From Pseudomonas multiresinivorans (GTDB lineage: Bacteria > Pseudomonadota > Gammaproteobacteria > Pseudomonadales > Pseudomonadaceae): a DNA stretch of 64,000 nucleotides. The position numbers were made by a program, and so were the translations under genes. The DNA lies in assembly GCF_012971725.1 (NCBI RefSeq), contig NZ_CP048833.1, positions 1,860,001 to 1,924,000 on the forward strand, read 5' to 3'. The first letter of the stretch is position 1, and each line of letters opens with the position of its first letter. Shown one piece after another: positions 8,364 through 16,670 of this stretch. A model generated the notes under the pieces. The model did not search any database. It was not told where the DNA came from and worked only from the letters and a program-made list of their open reading frames with translations.

Positions 8364-9323
8364 ATGCGGATCGGCTTGGTAGTCGATGCAACCTGCGACC
8401 TTCCCCCCGAATTCCTTGCTGCCCACAACATTCGCGTCCTCCCCATCGGTATCCGTGTGGGCGAGCGTCGCATCGTCGATGATCGCGATCCCGACACCAC
8501 CCTGACGTTCTATTCCCAGGACCTGCCCAAGGTCGGCCCCGAGGACGGCAGCGAGCCGCTGACGCCGGCGCAGACCCACGACTGGTTCCTGGAAAAGCTG
8601 GTCACCGATTTCGACTACGTGATCTGCCTGACCGTCAGCAGCCAGCGCAGCCCGATCTTCGACAACGCCACCCAGGCCTCCTTCAGCCTCCTGCAGAGCT
8701 ACAAGGAACGCCGCGCCGCCGCCGGCATCGCCGGGCCGTTCGCGCTGCGGGTGATCGATAGCCAGACCGTGTTCGCCGGCCTGGCCGTGCTGGCCGCCGA
8801 AGGCGTGCGCCTGCTCGGCGAAGATCAGCATCCCAACGCCGTGCGCACCCGCCTGGAGCAGCTCAGCCAGCAGATGAACACCTTCCTGGTCGCCAGCGAC
8901 CTGGGGCACATCCGTCGCCGTGGCTTCCAGAAGGGCGACCGCAGCAGCATCGGCGACCGCCTGCGCGGCGCCTTCCTCGGACTGGGTTCGATGCTCGACA
9001 TGAAGCCGGTGCTGAGCCTGGTGCAGGGCGAGGACAAGCCAGTGTCGGTGTCGCCGAACTATGAGAAGTCCGCCGAGCGCCTGCTCAACTTCGCCCGCGC
9101 GCGGGTCGAGGCAGGTGAGCTGCTGGCGCCGCAGATGAGCCTGAGTTACGCCGGCGATCCTTCCGCGCTGCGTGACCTGCCGGGCTTCGCCGCGCTGGAA
9201 GCGGCCTGCCAGGCCAAGGGCGTGCAGGTGCACCTGGCGATGCTCAGCCCCACCGGCGGCATCAACCTCGGCGCCGGCGCCATGAGCCTGTCCTTTGCCG
9301 CCGAGCCCAAGCCCTTCGCCTGA
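8364..9323 (+). CDS. DegV-family fatty-acid-binding protein
   Basis: 319 residues, full length for DegV. Motifs: MRIGLVVDATCDLPPEFLAAHNIRVLPIGIRVG at the start, the loop VSSQRSPIFDNA near residue 93-105, VIDSQTVFAGLAVLAAEG near 130, and a lid region MNTFLVASDLGHIRRRGFQKGD. DegV proteins bind fatty acids (FakB-like in Firmicutes), but no FakA kinase gene is near, so the role in Pseudomonas is open. AGGAGTAAG precedes the ATG. The 180-bp gap before it shows no clear promoter. The gene is convergent with the glycosyltransferase, 3 bp apart. Confidence 0.88.
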   Translation: MRIGLVVDATCDLPPEFLAAHNIRVLPIGIRVGERRIVDDRDPDTTLTFYSQDLPKVGPEDGSEPLTPAQTHDWFLEKLVTDFDYVICLTVSSQRSPIFDNATQASFSLLQSYKERRAAAGIAGPFALRVIDSQTVFAGLAVLAAEGVRLLGEDQHPNAVRTRLEQLSQQMNTFLVASDLGHIRRRGFQKGDRSSIGDRLRGAFLGLGSMLDMKPVLSLVQGEDKPVSVSPNYEKSAERLLNFARARVEAGELLAPQMSLSYAGDPSALRDLPGFAALEAACQAKGVQVHLAMLSPTGGINLGAGAMSLSFAAEPKPFA

Positions 9324-9326
9324 TCG

Positions 9327-10523
9327 CTATTTGTGGGTTTCAGGGTGGCCCAGGCCGCCGGGGTTCTTCCCCGGCAGCCCCGCGCGGCAGGCTTCCTGCA
9401 GATAGCCCTCGAAGCGTTCGACCACCGTGTCCCACGCCTGGTGGATGGCGTGGTGACGGGCGTTGAGACGCACCCGGCGCAAACGCTCCGGGTCCGCCAG
9501 CAGCCAGCTCGCCGCTTCGAAGAAGCTCTGGCTCTCGCCCGGAACGCCGAGCACGCCGTTGTGCCCGTGGCGGATGTGCTGGCCGGCGGCCGCCTGGTCG
9601 AAGGCCACCACCGCCAGCCCTGAGGCCAGCGCCTCCAGCACCACATTGCCAAAGGTTTCCGACAGGCTGGGGAACAGGAACAGATCGCCGCTGGCATAGT
9701 GCCGGGCCAGTTCCTCGCCACGCTGCAGGCCACAGAACAGCGCTTCGGGCAGTTCCTTCTGCAGGTGCGCGCGCTGCGGGCCGTCACCGACTATCACTAG
9801 GCGCAGTTTCAGCTGCGGGTGTTCCGCGCACAGGGCGCGGAAGCTGCTGCCCAGCAGCGACAGGTTTTTCTCCGCTGCCAGCCGGCCTACATGCAACACA
9901 GCGATATCCCGCTCGCCCAGGCCCCATTCGCGACGCAGCGCTTCGTCGCGGCGGGCGGGGTTGAACAGTTGGCTGTCGACGCCGCGCGAGAGCTGCGCCA
10001 GGCGCTCGAAGCCGCGCCGCTGCAGCTCCATGGACTGGCTGGCGCTGGGCACCAGGGTCTGCTGGGTGCGGTTGTGGAACCAGCGCAGGTACAGGGTCAC
10101 CAGGCGCATCAGCGGGCCAAAACCGTAGTGCGCGCTGTACTGCTGGAAATTGGTGTGGAAGCCGCTGATCACCGGGATCCGCAGGCGCCGGGCGGCGCGC
10201 AGGGCGGCGAGGCCGAGGGGGCCTTCGGTGGCGATGTAGAGCACATCCGGGCGGGTGCGTTTCCAGTGGCGCATCAGCTTGTGCAGGCACGACTGGCCCC
10301 ATTGCAGGCCGGGGTAGCCGGGCAGCGGCCAGCCACGGGTCAGCACCAGCTGGCCATCGCTGTGTCGGTCTTCGTCGCCCTGCTGGCGCGGGCGGACGAC
10401 CTGGATCTGGTGTCCGAGATGCAACAGCCCTGAGGCCAGCCGGCCGAGGGTGTTGGCCACGCCGTTGATTTCCGGCGGAAAGGTTTCGCAGATCAGCGCG
10501 ATGCGCAGGGGAGTCGTGGTCAT
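9327..10523 (-). CDS. GT4-family glycosyltransferase
   Basis: 398 residues, GT-B fold. N-terminal ICETFPPEINGVANTLGRLASGL (residues 10-32) is typical of alpha-glycosyltransferases that act on diacylglycerol or similar acceptors (MgtA/SqdX-like), and the C-terminal donor site has VGRLAAEKN near 217 and the EX7E motif in FPSLSETFGNVVLEALASGLAVVA near 290-312. There is no transmembrane segment, so membrane association would be peripheral. A phospholipid-replacing glycolipid role is an inference from the N-terminal motif only. No partner lipase or kinase gene lies beside it. Confidence 0.85.
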   Translation of the reverse strand: MTTTPLRIALICETFPPEINGVANTLGRLASGLLHLGHQIQVVRPRQQGDEDRHSDGQLVLTRGWPLPGYPGLQWGQSCLHKLMRHWKRTRPDVLYIATEGPLGLAALRAARRLRIPVISGFHTNFQQYSAHYGFGPLMRLVTLYLRWFHNRTQQTLVPSASQSMELQRRGFERLAQLSRGVDSQLFNPARRDEALRREWGLGERDIAVLHVGRLAAEKNLSLLGSSFRALCAEHPQLKLRLVIVGDGPQRAHLQKELPEALFCGLQRGEELARHYASGDLFLFPSLSETFGNVVLEALASGLAVVAFDQAAAGQHIRHGHNGVLGVPGESQSFFEAASWLLADPERLRRVRLNARHHAIHQAWDTVVERFEGYLQEACRAGLPGKNPGGLGHPETHK

Positions 10524-10606
10524 GCTCGCAGTGTCCCGGCGCGCGGTGGCGCGCCGATGACAATGCGATGATCGATAGGTGACAGCCGCTCAGGTGCGGC
10601 GGCGGG

Positions 10607-11347
10607 TTACTTCACCAGCGCCTTGTCACCACCCTCGCGCACCCAGAACAGCACGGCGCCGGCCACGGCGGCGGGCATGGCGACCAGGTTGACCACCGGG
10701 ATCAGCAGCGCCAGGTAGGTGATGCCACCGAAGCCCATGCAGGCCCAGCGCTTGCTGCGCAGCCAGGCGAGCATCTCGTTCCAGCCCAGCTTGTGGTTGT
10801 CCGCCGGGTAGTCGATGTACTGCACCGCCATCATCCACACGCCGAAGATCAGCCACAGCGGTGCAGCGATCAGGTTCAGGCCGGGGATCAGGCTGAGGAT
10901 GAACAGCGCGATGGCGCGTGGCAGGAAGTAGCCGAGCTTGCGCAGCTCGCGGCCGATGGTACGCGGCACCATGGCCATCAGCTCGCCCCAGCTGAATTCG
11001 GGGAAGTCGTCGGTGCCGCGCACCACGACTTCGACCTTCTCCGCCAGGAAGCCGTTGAAGGGCGCGGCGATGATGTTGGCGATCATGGTGAAGGTGAAGA
11101 ACACGATCAGCAGGACCAGCGCGACGAACAGCGGCCAGAGGATGAACTGCAGGAAGCTCAGCCAGTCCGGCAGGGTCGGCATCAGCCAGTCGACCCAGTG
11201 GCTGAACTGATTGATGGCGAAGCCGACCAGACCGACGAACAGCAGGATGTTGATGCTCAGGGGCAGCAGCACGAACAGCCGCAGGCCGGGGCGCATCATC
11301 AGTTTCAGGCCTTCGCTGAGGTATTGCGGGCCGCTCAGGGTGGACAT
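10607..11347 (-). CDS. cysZ: sulfate transporter CysZ
   Basis: 246 residues with four or more hydrophobic membrane stretches (for example LFVLLPLSINILLFVGLVGFAI, FILWPLFVALVLLIVFFTFTMIANIIAAPF). The ANIIAAPFNGFLAEKVE segment and the C-terminal KRWACMGFGGITYLALLIPVVNLVAMPAAVAGAVLFWVRE match the EI24/CysZ family, which brings sulfate into the cytoplasm for cysteine synthesis. The ATG has GGAGAG upstream. It is transcribed in the same direction as the glycosyltransferase but 83 bp away, so co-transcription is uncertain. Confidence 0.9.
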   Translation of the reverse strand: MSTLSGPQYLSEGLKLMMRPGLRLFVLLPLSINILLFVGLVGFAINQFSHWVDWLMPTLPDWLSFLQFILWPLFVALVLLIVFFTFTMIANIIAAPFNGFLAEKVEVVVRGTDDFPEFSWGELMAMVPRTIGRELRKLGYFLPRAIALFILSLIPGLNLIAAPLWLIFGVWMMAVQYIDYPADNHKLGWNEMLAWLRSKRWACMGFGGITYLALLIPVVNLVAMPAAVAGAVLFWVREGGDKALVK

Positions 11348-11445
11348 CGGACTCTCCAGGGTTGAACCGTAGGCGACCTTAGCAGACCCGGCGAAGGCCC
11401 GGCGAGCCGTCTGTTTTGCCGGGTATGTGCATCGCAGCCGCGCGT

Positions 11446-13377
11446 TCAGGCGACCGTGTAGCGATAACAGCGGTTGCGTTCCTGCTTGGCCTGGTACATG
11501 GCGATGTCGGCGGCGCGGGTCAGGGCGTCGGCATCGGCGGCGTCCTGCGGGTAGAAGGCGATGCCGATGCTGGGGGTGACGAAGTCGATCACCTGGCCGC
11601 CCAGGCGGTACTCGGCGCCGAGTACACCCAGCAGGCGCATGCCCAGAGCTTCGGCCTGATCCGGCTGGGCATTTTCCAGCAGCACGGCGAATTCGTCGCC
11701 GCCCAGGCGGAATGCCTGGTCCGGCTGGCGCAGGCTGCCGCGCATGCGCTCGCCGACCGTGCTGAGCAGCGCATCGCCAATGGCGTGGCCGAAGCGGTCA
11801 TTGACCTGCTTGAAACGGTCCAGGTCGATGTACAGCAGGGCCACTCGATTGCTGTGCACGATGGCGCGCTGCAACTGCTCGTTGAAGGCCTTGCGGTTGC
11901 CCAGTGCGGTCAGCGTGTCTCGATACGCGAGGTCGATCAATTGCTTCTGGTAGGCCACCTGGTCGCTGATGTCGCGCAGGATGCCGCGGAAGCCCTGGAA
12001 TTCACCCTGGCCATCGCGGATCGCCGAGAGCCGTGTTTCGCAGCTCACCAGCCGCCCGTCGCGGCGCTTGAACGGGGCGGAGAAGGTGGTTTCCTGCTCG
12101 TCGTCGCGGACCTTGTCGTACAGGCTCTGGGCGCGGTGATAGTCCTCCTCCTGCAACAGGATGCTGAAGTGCTGGCCGCTGAGCTGGTCGGCGGCGTAGT
12201 CGAGCATCCGGCACAGTGCTGGGTTGACGGTGCGGATGATGCCCCGGGTGTCCATCTCGAAGTAGCCATCGCGGATGGCATCGAGGATGGCGCGATCGCG
12301 CGCCTCGCTCTGCTCCAGGCGATCGAGGGTACGGTTCATCTCGCTGGCCAGTTGGCCCAGTTCGTCCGTCCCCTGTGGGCTCAGGCGCAAGGCGGTGCGG
12401 TCCTGCCCGATGACCGCTACCTCGCGGTTCATGCTGCTGACCCGGCGAATGATGCGCAGCTCCAGGGCCACGTAGGCGAGCAGGATGGCGCCGCCGAGCA
12501 GGGCCAGGGTCAGGTAGAGGAACAGGCTGACCGACTGCCGGCCTTGCTGGTACAGCGGCCGGGGGCTGGTCAGTTCCAGGCGCAATTGAGGCCGGCCGCG
12601 GGAGTCGAGATAGAGCAGCGACATCTGCTGGCTGTTCTCGTCCAGCAGATGCCGCGAGCTGAGCAGGGTGGCGCCGCGCCCGGTGGGGATGTTCAGGGTG
12701 CGCCAGTCCTTGCCCTGTACCGGGTCCTGGGCCAGGCGCAGGCTCGCGCCCATCTGCGTTTGAAGGTTGTACATGCGCGCCCTGTCGAGCAGCACACCGG
12801 CGATGACCACGCCGGCCGGCTCGGCGGTGCCCGCGGTATTGCTGATGGGATAGCTGAGCAGCAGCTGCGGCACGCCTTCGATCTGCAGCAACTGGTCGAG
12901 GCTGTGGCGCGGGTCGCCATCGATATCCAGGGCGCCCAGTTCCAGTGCGGTGCGCAGGATGCCGTCGCGCAGCCGGGCGGTGTCGGGCACCGGCTGGCCG
13001 GGGAAGCGTCGGGCCAGCTCGTCGAGTTTCCATTGCTGGGCGAGGATGTGCCCGTCGCGGTCGACAAACAGGACATAGTCGAAGCCGAGGATGCCCAGCA
13101 GGTCCTGGTCCAGGTTGTCCTCGATGAAGCGCGCCTGCGGCAGGCGCATGAACTGGTAGCTGGCATCCCACCAGGCGTAGCTGTGGACGATGTCGAGGTT
13201 ACGCTGTTTTTCGTAGGCGACGCGGTTGTGGACGATACGTACCTCGTCGGCCAGGTGCTGGCGGTCCCCGCGGTCGAAGCGGTCGAGCAGGATCATGTCC
13301 GACAGCAGCCAGACCCCGGCGAGGCTCGCGGCGAACAGGGGCAGGCACAGCCAAAGCAGGCGGGCGCGAAGATTCAT
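11446..13377 (-). CDS. membrane diguanylate cyclase (CHASE4-like, HAMP, PAS, GGDEF)
   Basis: 643 residues from the ATG that opens MNLRARLLWLCLPLFAASLAGVWLLSDM, a signal anchor. A periplasmic sensor of about 230 residues with the CHASE4-like VHSYAWWDASYQFM motif follows, then a second membrane segment (SLFLYLTLALLGGAILLAYVALEL), a HAMP-like linker, a PAS domain (AILDAIRDGYFEMDTRGIIRTVNPA...GILRDISDQ), and GGDEF at 559-563. The active-site GGDEF is intact and the product-inhibition I-site RxxD (RQPD, 550-553) lies exactly 5 residues before it. No EAL domain. It should make cyclic-di-GMP in response to an extracytoplasmic signal. Upstream in-frame codons are ignored because the signal anchor begins here. 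Confidence 0.93.
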   Translation of the reverse strand: MNLRARLLWLCLPLFAASLAGVWLLSDMILLDRFDRGDRQHLADEVRIVHNRVAYEKQRNLDIVHSYAWWDASYQFMRLPQARFIEDNLDQDLLGILGFDYVLFVDRDGHILAQQWKLDELARRFPGQPVPDTARLRDGILRTALELGALDIDGDPRHSLDQLLQIEGVPQLLLSYPISNTAGTAEPAGVVIAGVLLDRARMYNLQTQMGASLRLAQDPVQGKDWRTLNIPTGRGATLLSSRHLLDENSQQMSLLYLDSRGRPQLRLELTSPRPLYQQGRQSVSLFLYLTLALLGGAILLAYVALELRIIRRVSSMNREVAVIGQDRTALRLSPQGTDELGQLASEMNRTLDRLEQSEARDRAILDAIRDGYFEMDTRGIIRTVNPALCRMLDYAADQLSGQHFSILLQEEDYHRAQSLYDKVRDDEQETTFSAPFKRRDGRLVSCETRLSAIRDGQGEFQGFRGILRDISDQVAYQKQLIDLAYRDTLTALGNRKAFNEQLQRAIVHSNRVALLYIDLDRFKQVNDRFGHAIGDALLSTVGERMRGSLRQPDQAFRLGGDEFAVLLENAQPDQAEALGMRLLGVLGAEYRLGGQVIDFVTPSIGIAFYPQDAADADALTRAADIAMYQAKQERNRCYRYTVA

Positions 13378-13550
13378 GGTGGTCCGGGTGACCTCTGGTT
13401 TGCTTGAGTCTAGACACAGGTGCAGTGGCTGCCCGCCACATAGGGGCAGCCTATGGGGGGCATTGAGATTGGGCATTTCAGCAGGACGCGGCGGCGGCGG
13501 TAAGCTGCGCGCCATCTGGTATCGAACGAGTTCGAGGGTCGATCCGACAC

Positions 13551-13609
13551 TCCCTGACTTATCTCAAGGAGCGCAGGACGACCGAGGAAATCCCTGACTT
13601 ATCTCAAGG
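13551..13609. repeat. 19-bp direct repeat pair, 40-bp period
   Basis: TCCCTGACTTATCTCAAGG occurs at 13551-13569 and again at 13591-13609. The pair lies in the 422-bp gap between the diguanylate cyclase and trxB genes, about 190 bp before the trxB start. Repeats of this kind can be tandem operator sites; no regulator is identified. Confidence 0.6.
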
Positions 13610-13627
13610 GTTTTCCGGAGTTCTGCG

Positions 13628-13667
13628 GGACAATGCGATCCGTGACTCAGGTCACACCGCATTGTCC
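13628..13667. promoter_or_regulatory. nested inverted repeat in the trxB leader
   Basis: Outer arms GGACAATGCG (13628-13637) and CGCATTGTCC (13658-13667) are perfectly complementary and enclose a second perfect repeat GTGAC-TCAG-GTCAC (13642-13655). As RNA this is a two-storey hairpin; as DNA it is two nested operators. No T tract follows, so it is not a simple terminator. Confidence 0.6.
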
Positions 13668-13799
13668 TCAGTCTCCGGGCCGTGCGGTCCGCGCAAGAAA
13701 CCTTTCAGTGGAGCTGCCGCCCTCCCAACCTTCCCCCTGGTGCTTTGGCAGCTCCCTTTTCTTTTGCACCCGCTCTTCACCCGAGCACTGGAGGCTGTC

Positions 13800-14744
13800 A
13801 TGTCCGATCGTCACGCGCGCGTCATCATTCTGGGTTCGGGGCCTGCGGGTTACAGCGCCGCGGTCTACGCCGCCCGCGCCAACCTCAAGCCGCTACTGAT
13901 CACAGGCTTGCAGGCTGGCGGCCAGCTGACCACTACCACCGAAGTCGACAACTGGCCGGGCGACCCCCATGGCCTGACCGGCCCGGCGCTGATGCAGCGC
14001 ATGCAGGAACACGCCGAGCGTTTCGAGACCGAGATCGTCTTCGACCATATCCATGGCGTGGACCTGGCCGGCAAGCCGTTCGTGCTCAAGGGCGACAGCG
14101 GCACCTACACCGCGGATGCCCTGATCATCGCCACCGGAGCCAGTGCACGTTATCTCGGCCTGCCGTCGGAAGAGGCGTTCATGGGCAAGGGCGTGTCCGC
14201 CTGCGCCACCTGCGACGGCTTCTTCTACCGCAACCGCGAAGTGGCGGTGGTGGGCGGCGGCAACACCGCCGTGGAAGAGGCGCTGTACCTGGCCAATATC
14301 GCCAGCAAGGTGACCCTGGTGCACCGCCGCGACAGCTTCCGTTCCGAGAAGATCCTGCAGGACAAGCTGCGTGCCCGCGTCGCCGAGGGCAAGATCGAAC
14401 TGCGCCTGAATGCCCAGGTGGAAGAGGTGCTGGGCGATGCCATGGGCGTCACCGGCGTGCGCCTGCGCCATAACGATGGCGAGGCTTCGGAACTGAAGGT
14501 GGACGGCCTGTTCGTCGCCATCGGCCACACGCCGAACACCGCGTTGTTCGAAGGTCAGCTTGAGCTGAAGGACGGCTATCTGGTGGTCAACGGCGGCCGC
14601 GAAGGCAATGCCACGGCGACCAGCATCCCCGGCGTGTTCGCCGCCGGCGACGTGGCCGACCATGTCTACCGCCAGGCGATCACTTCCGCCGGCGCTGGCT
14701 GCATGGCCGCGCTGGACGTCGAGCGCTACCTGGATTCCCTGTAA
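13800..14744 (+). CDS. trxB: thioredoxin reductase
   Basis: 314 residues from the ATG with GGAG 7 bp upstream (MSDRHARVIILGSGPAGYSAAVYAARANL). FAD-binding GxGPAG at the N-terminus, the redox-active CATC in SACATCDGFFYRNREVAVVGGGNTAVEEALYLA, the NADPH-binding GGGNTA, and the C-terminal GVFAAGDVADHVYRQAITSAGAGCMAALD are all present. It transfers electrons from NADPH to thioredoxin. Neighbouring genes match the PAO1 trxB2 locus as I remember it, so this is probably the trxB2-type paralogue. The 420-bp leader with repeats suggests unusual regulation. Confidence 0.96.
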   Translation: MSDRHARVIILGSGPAGYSAAVYAARANLKPLLITGLQAGGQLTTTTEVDNWPGDPHGLTGPALMQRMQEHAERFETEIVFDHIHGVDLAGKPFVLKGDSGTYTADALIIATGASARYLGLPSEEAFMGKGVSACATCDGFFYRNREVAVVGGGNTAVEEALYLANIASKVTLVHRRDSFRSEKILQDKLRARVAEGKIELRLNAQVEEVLGDAMGVTGVRLRHNDGEASELKVDGLFVAIGHTPNTALFEGQLELKDGYLVVNGGREGNATATSIPGVFAAGDVADHVYRQAITSAGAGCMAALDVERYLDSL

Positions 14745-14772
14745 CGGCCCGAAGAGCCGGCGTGCAGGAAGG

Positions 14773-14796
14773 GGCCCCGTTATGCGGGGCCTTTTT
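14773..14796 (+). terminator. terminator after trxB
   Basis: GGCCCCG (14773-14779), loop TTATG, CGGGGCC (14785-14791), then TTTTT, 28 bp after the stop codon. It separates trxB from the convergent thiolase gene. Confidence 0.85.
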
Positions 14797-14807
14797 CTTT
14801 GTCGGGC

Positions 14808-16001
14808 TCAGAGGCATTCCAGCAGCGCCGCCGCACCCTGCCCGCCGCCAATACACATGCTGACCACGACGTAGCGCGCATTGCGCCGACCACCTTCGAG
14901 CAGCGCGTGACCTACCAGGCGTGTGCCGCTCATGCCGTAGGGATGGCCGAGGGCGATGGCACCGCCGTTGACGTTCAGTCGTTCGGCCGGGATGCCCAGG
15001 GTCTGCGCGCAGTACACAACCTGCGAGGCGAAGGCTTCGTTGATTTCCCACAGGTCGATGTCGTCGATCGTCAGCCGGCAACGCTGCAACAACTTGCGGA
15101 TTGCCGGTACCGGGCCGATGCCCATTTCGTCGGGCGCGCAGCCTTCCACCACGCAACTGACCAGACGCCCCAGCGGTTGCAGGTCGTGGCGCTGCAACTG
15201 CGCTTCAGAGACCACCAGGCAGGCGGCAGAGCCATCGGACAGCGGGCAGGCGTTACCGGCGCTGACCGAGCCCTGGGCAAACACCGGCGACAGCGCCGCC
15301 AGGCCTTCGGCGCTGGTGCCCGGTCGCGGACATTCGTCGCGAGCCACCTCGATCTCGACGAAGGACTGCTCGCCGCTGCTGCGATCTTCGATGCGCTGAA
15401 CGGTTCGGACCGCTGCGATCTCCGCCTCAAACAGACCCTGGGCCTGCGCAGTGGCGGCGCGTCGCTGGCTCTCCAGCGCGTAGGCGTCCTGTGCCTCACG
15501 AGTGACGCCGTAGCGCGTGGCGACCACTTCGGCTGTCTCGACCATCGGCATGTAGGCGGCGGGCAGGACTTCCAGCAACTGGCGGTCCTGACGCCGGTAG
15601 GTATTCATGTGCTTGTTTTGCACCAGGCTGATTGACTCCACGCCGCCGGCGAGGATCAGCTCGGCGTCGCCGGCCTGGATGCGCTGGCTGGCGATGGCCA
15701 CCGACATCAGGCCGGAGGCGCACTGGCGGTCCACGGTCATGCCGGGGGTGCGCACCGGCAGCCGTGCCGCCAATGCCGCCATGCGACCAATGTTGTAGTA
15801 CTGCGAGCCCTCGGGCAGGGCGCAGCCGAGGATCACATCGTCGATGGCCTGCGGGTCGAGGTCGTGCCGTTGCAGGACGGCACGCAGGGCGAAGGCGGCC
15901 AGGGTTGGCGCGTCGGTGTCATTGAACGCGCCGCGATAGGCCCGGCCGATGGGCGTGCGGGCGTAACCGGCGATGTACGCCGGGGAGGCAGTCGTAGTCA
16001 T
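14808..16001 (-). CDS. thiolase (acetyl-CoA acyltransferase)
   Basis: 397 residues. Catalytic Cys94 in DRQCASGLMS, the NEAFASQVV loop, His in GGAIALGHPYGMSGTR, and the second catalytic Cys383 in SMCIGGGQGAAALLE are intact, so it can do biosynthetic or degradative thiolysis of a 3-oxoacyl-CoA. It is the last gene of a minus-strand operon (ABC permease, ATPase, aminotransferase, CoA transferase A and B, thiolase). In that setting it should cleave the 3-oxoacyl-CoA made by the CoA transferase to acetyl-CoA plus a shorter acyl-CoA. Chain length of the substrate cannot be read. Confidence 0.92.
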   Translation of the reverse strand: MTTTASPAYIAGYARTPIGRAYRGAFNDTDAPTLAAFALRAVLQRHDLDPQAIDDVILGCALPEGSQYYNIGRMAALAARLPVRTPGMTVDRQCASGLMSVAIASQRIQAGDAELILAGGVESISLVQNKHMNTYRRQDRQLLEVLPAAYMPMVETAEVVATRYGVTREAQDAYALESQRRAATAQAQGLFEAEIAAVRTVQRIEDRSSGEQSFVEIEVARDECPRPGTSAEGLAALSPVFAQGSVSAGNACPLSDGSAACLVVSEAQLQRHDLQPLGRLVSCVVEGCAPDEMGIGPVPAIRKLLQRCRLTIDDIDLWEINEAFASQVVYCAQTLGIPAERLNVNGGAIALGHPYGMSGTRLVGHALLEGGRRNARYVVVSMCIGGGQGAAALLECL

Positions 16002-16016
16002 GGTTGGCAGTCCGGG

Positions 16017-16670
16017 TCAGTGGCGGGCGTCGCGGAAGGGCGCGGTGATCGCTTGCAGTTGGGCCAGGCTCAGGTCGCCGAGGATTTCCCGCAGCAGCAG
16101 GCCTTCGTCGTCGATGTCGAATACTGCGTGTTCGGTGATGATCCGCGTCACGCAGCGGCGCGCGGTGAGCGGCAGCTCGCAGCGTTCGACGATCTTCGCG
16201 CGGCCGTCCTTGTCGCAGTGCGGCATGGTGACGATCACCTGGCGGGCCTTCTGCGCCAGTTCCGCGCCGCCGCCGATGCCGGCGACGATCTTGCCCGGCA
16301 CCAGCCAGTTGGCCAGGTCGCCGTGCTGGGAAACCTGCAGCGCGCCGAGAAAGGTGATGTCGAGCAGGCCGCGGCGGATGATGCCGAAGGAGGTGGCGCT
16401 GTCGACGATGGCGCCGCCCGGCACCACGGTGACGTAGCCGCCACCGGCGTCGATCAGCTCGGCGTCTAGGTTGTGCGCGCCAGCCTGCGGGCCGACGCCG
16501 ACGATGCCGTTCTCCGAGTGGATCCACACCTGGATGTGCTCCGGCACGTAGCCGGGAATCAGGGTCGGCAGGCCGATGCCGAGGTTCACCAGCTGGCCGT
16601 CGCGGATTTCCCGCGCGGCGCGGCGGGCGATGATTTCCCGCGGATCAGCGAGGGATGGGCTGGTACTCAT
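16017..16670 (-). CDS. 3-oxoacid CoA-transferase, subunit B
   Basis: 217 residues. The catalytic Glu53 sits in HSENGIVGVGP, the beta-subunit signature of succinyl-CoA:3-oxoacid/acetoacetate CoA-transferases, followed by GGYVTVVPGGAIVDSATSFGIIRRGLLDITFLGALQVSQHGDLANWLVPGKIVAGIGGGAELA. With subunit A it moves CoA from a donor (succinyl- or acetyl-CoA) to a 3-oxoacid. It overlaps the end of subunit A by 26 bp, which implies translational coupling. Confidence 0.93.
   Translation of the reverse strand: MSTSPSLADPREIIARRAAREIRDGQLVNLGIGLPTLIPGYVPEHIQVWIHSENGIVGVGPQAGAHNLDAELIDAGGGYVTVVPGGAIVDSATSFGIIRRGLLDITFLGALQVSQHGDLANWLVPGKIVAGIGGGAELAQKARQVIVTMPHCDKDGRAKIVERCELPLTARRCVTRIITEHAVFDIDDEGLLLREILGDLSLAQLQAITAPFRDARH

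Noticed and set aside
11416..13407. Plus-strand open frame of about 660 codons opposite the diguanylate cyclase
   Set aside because: Shadow of the real gene; composition is low-complexity and no domain is visible.
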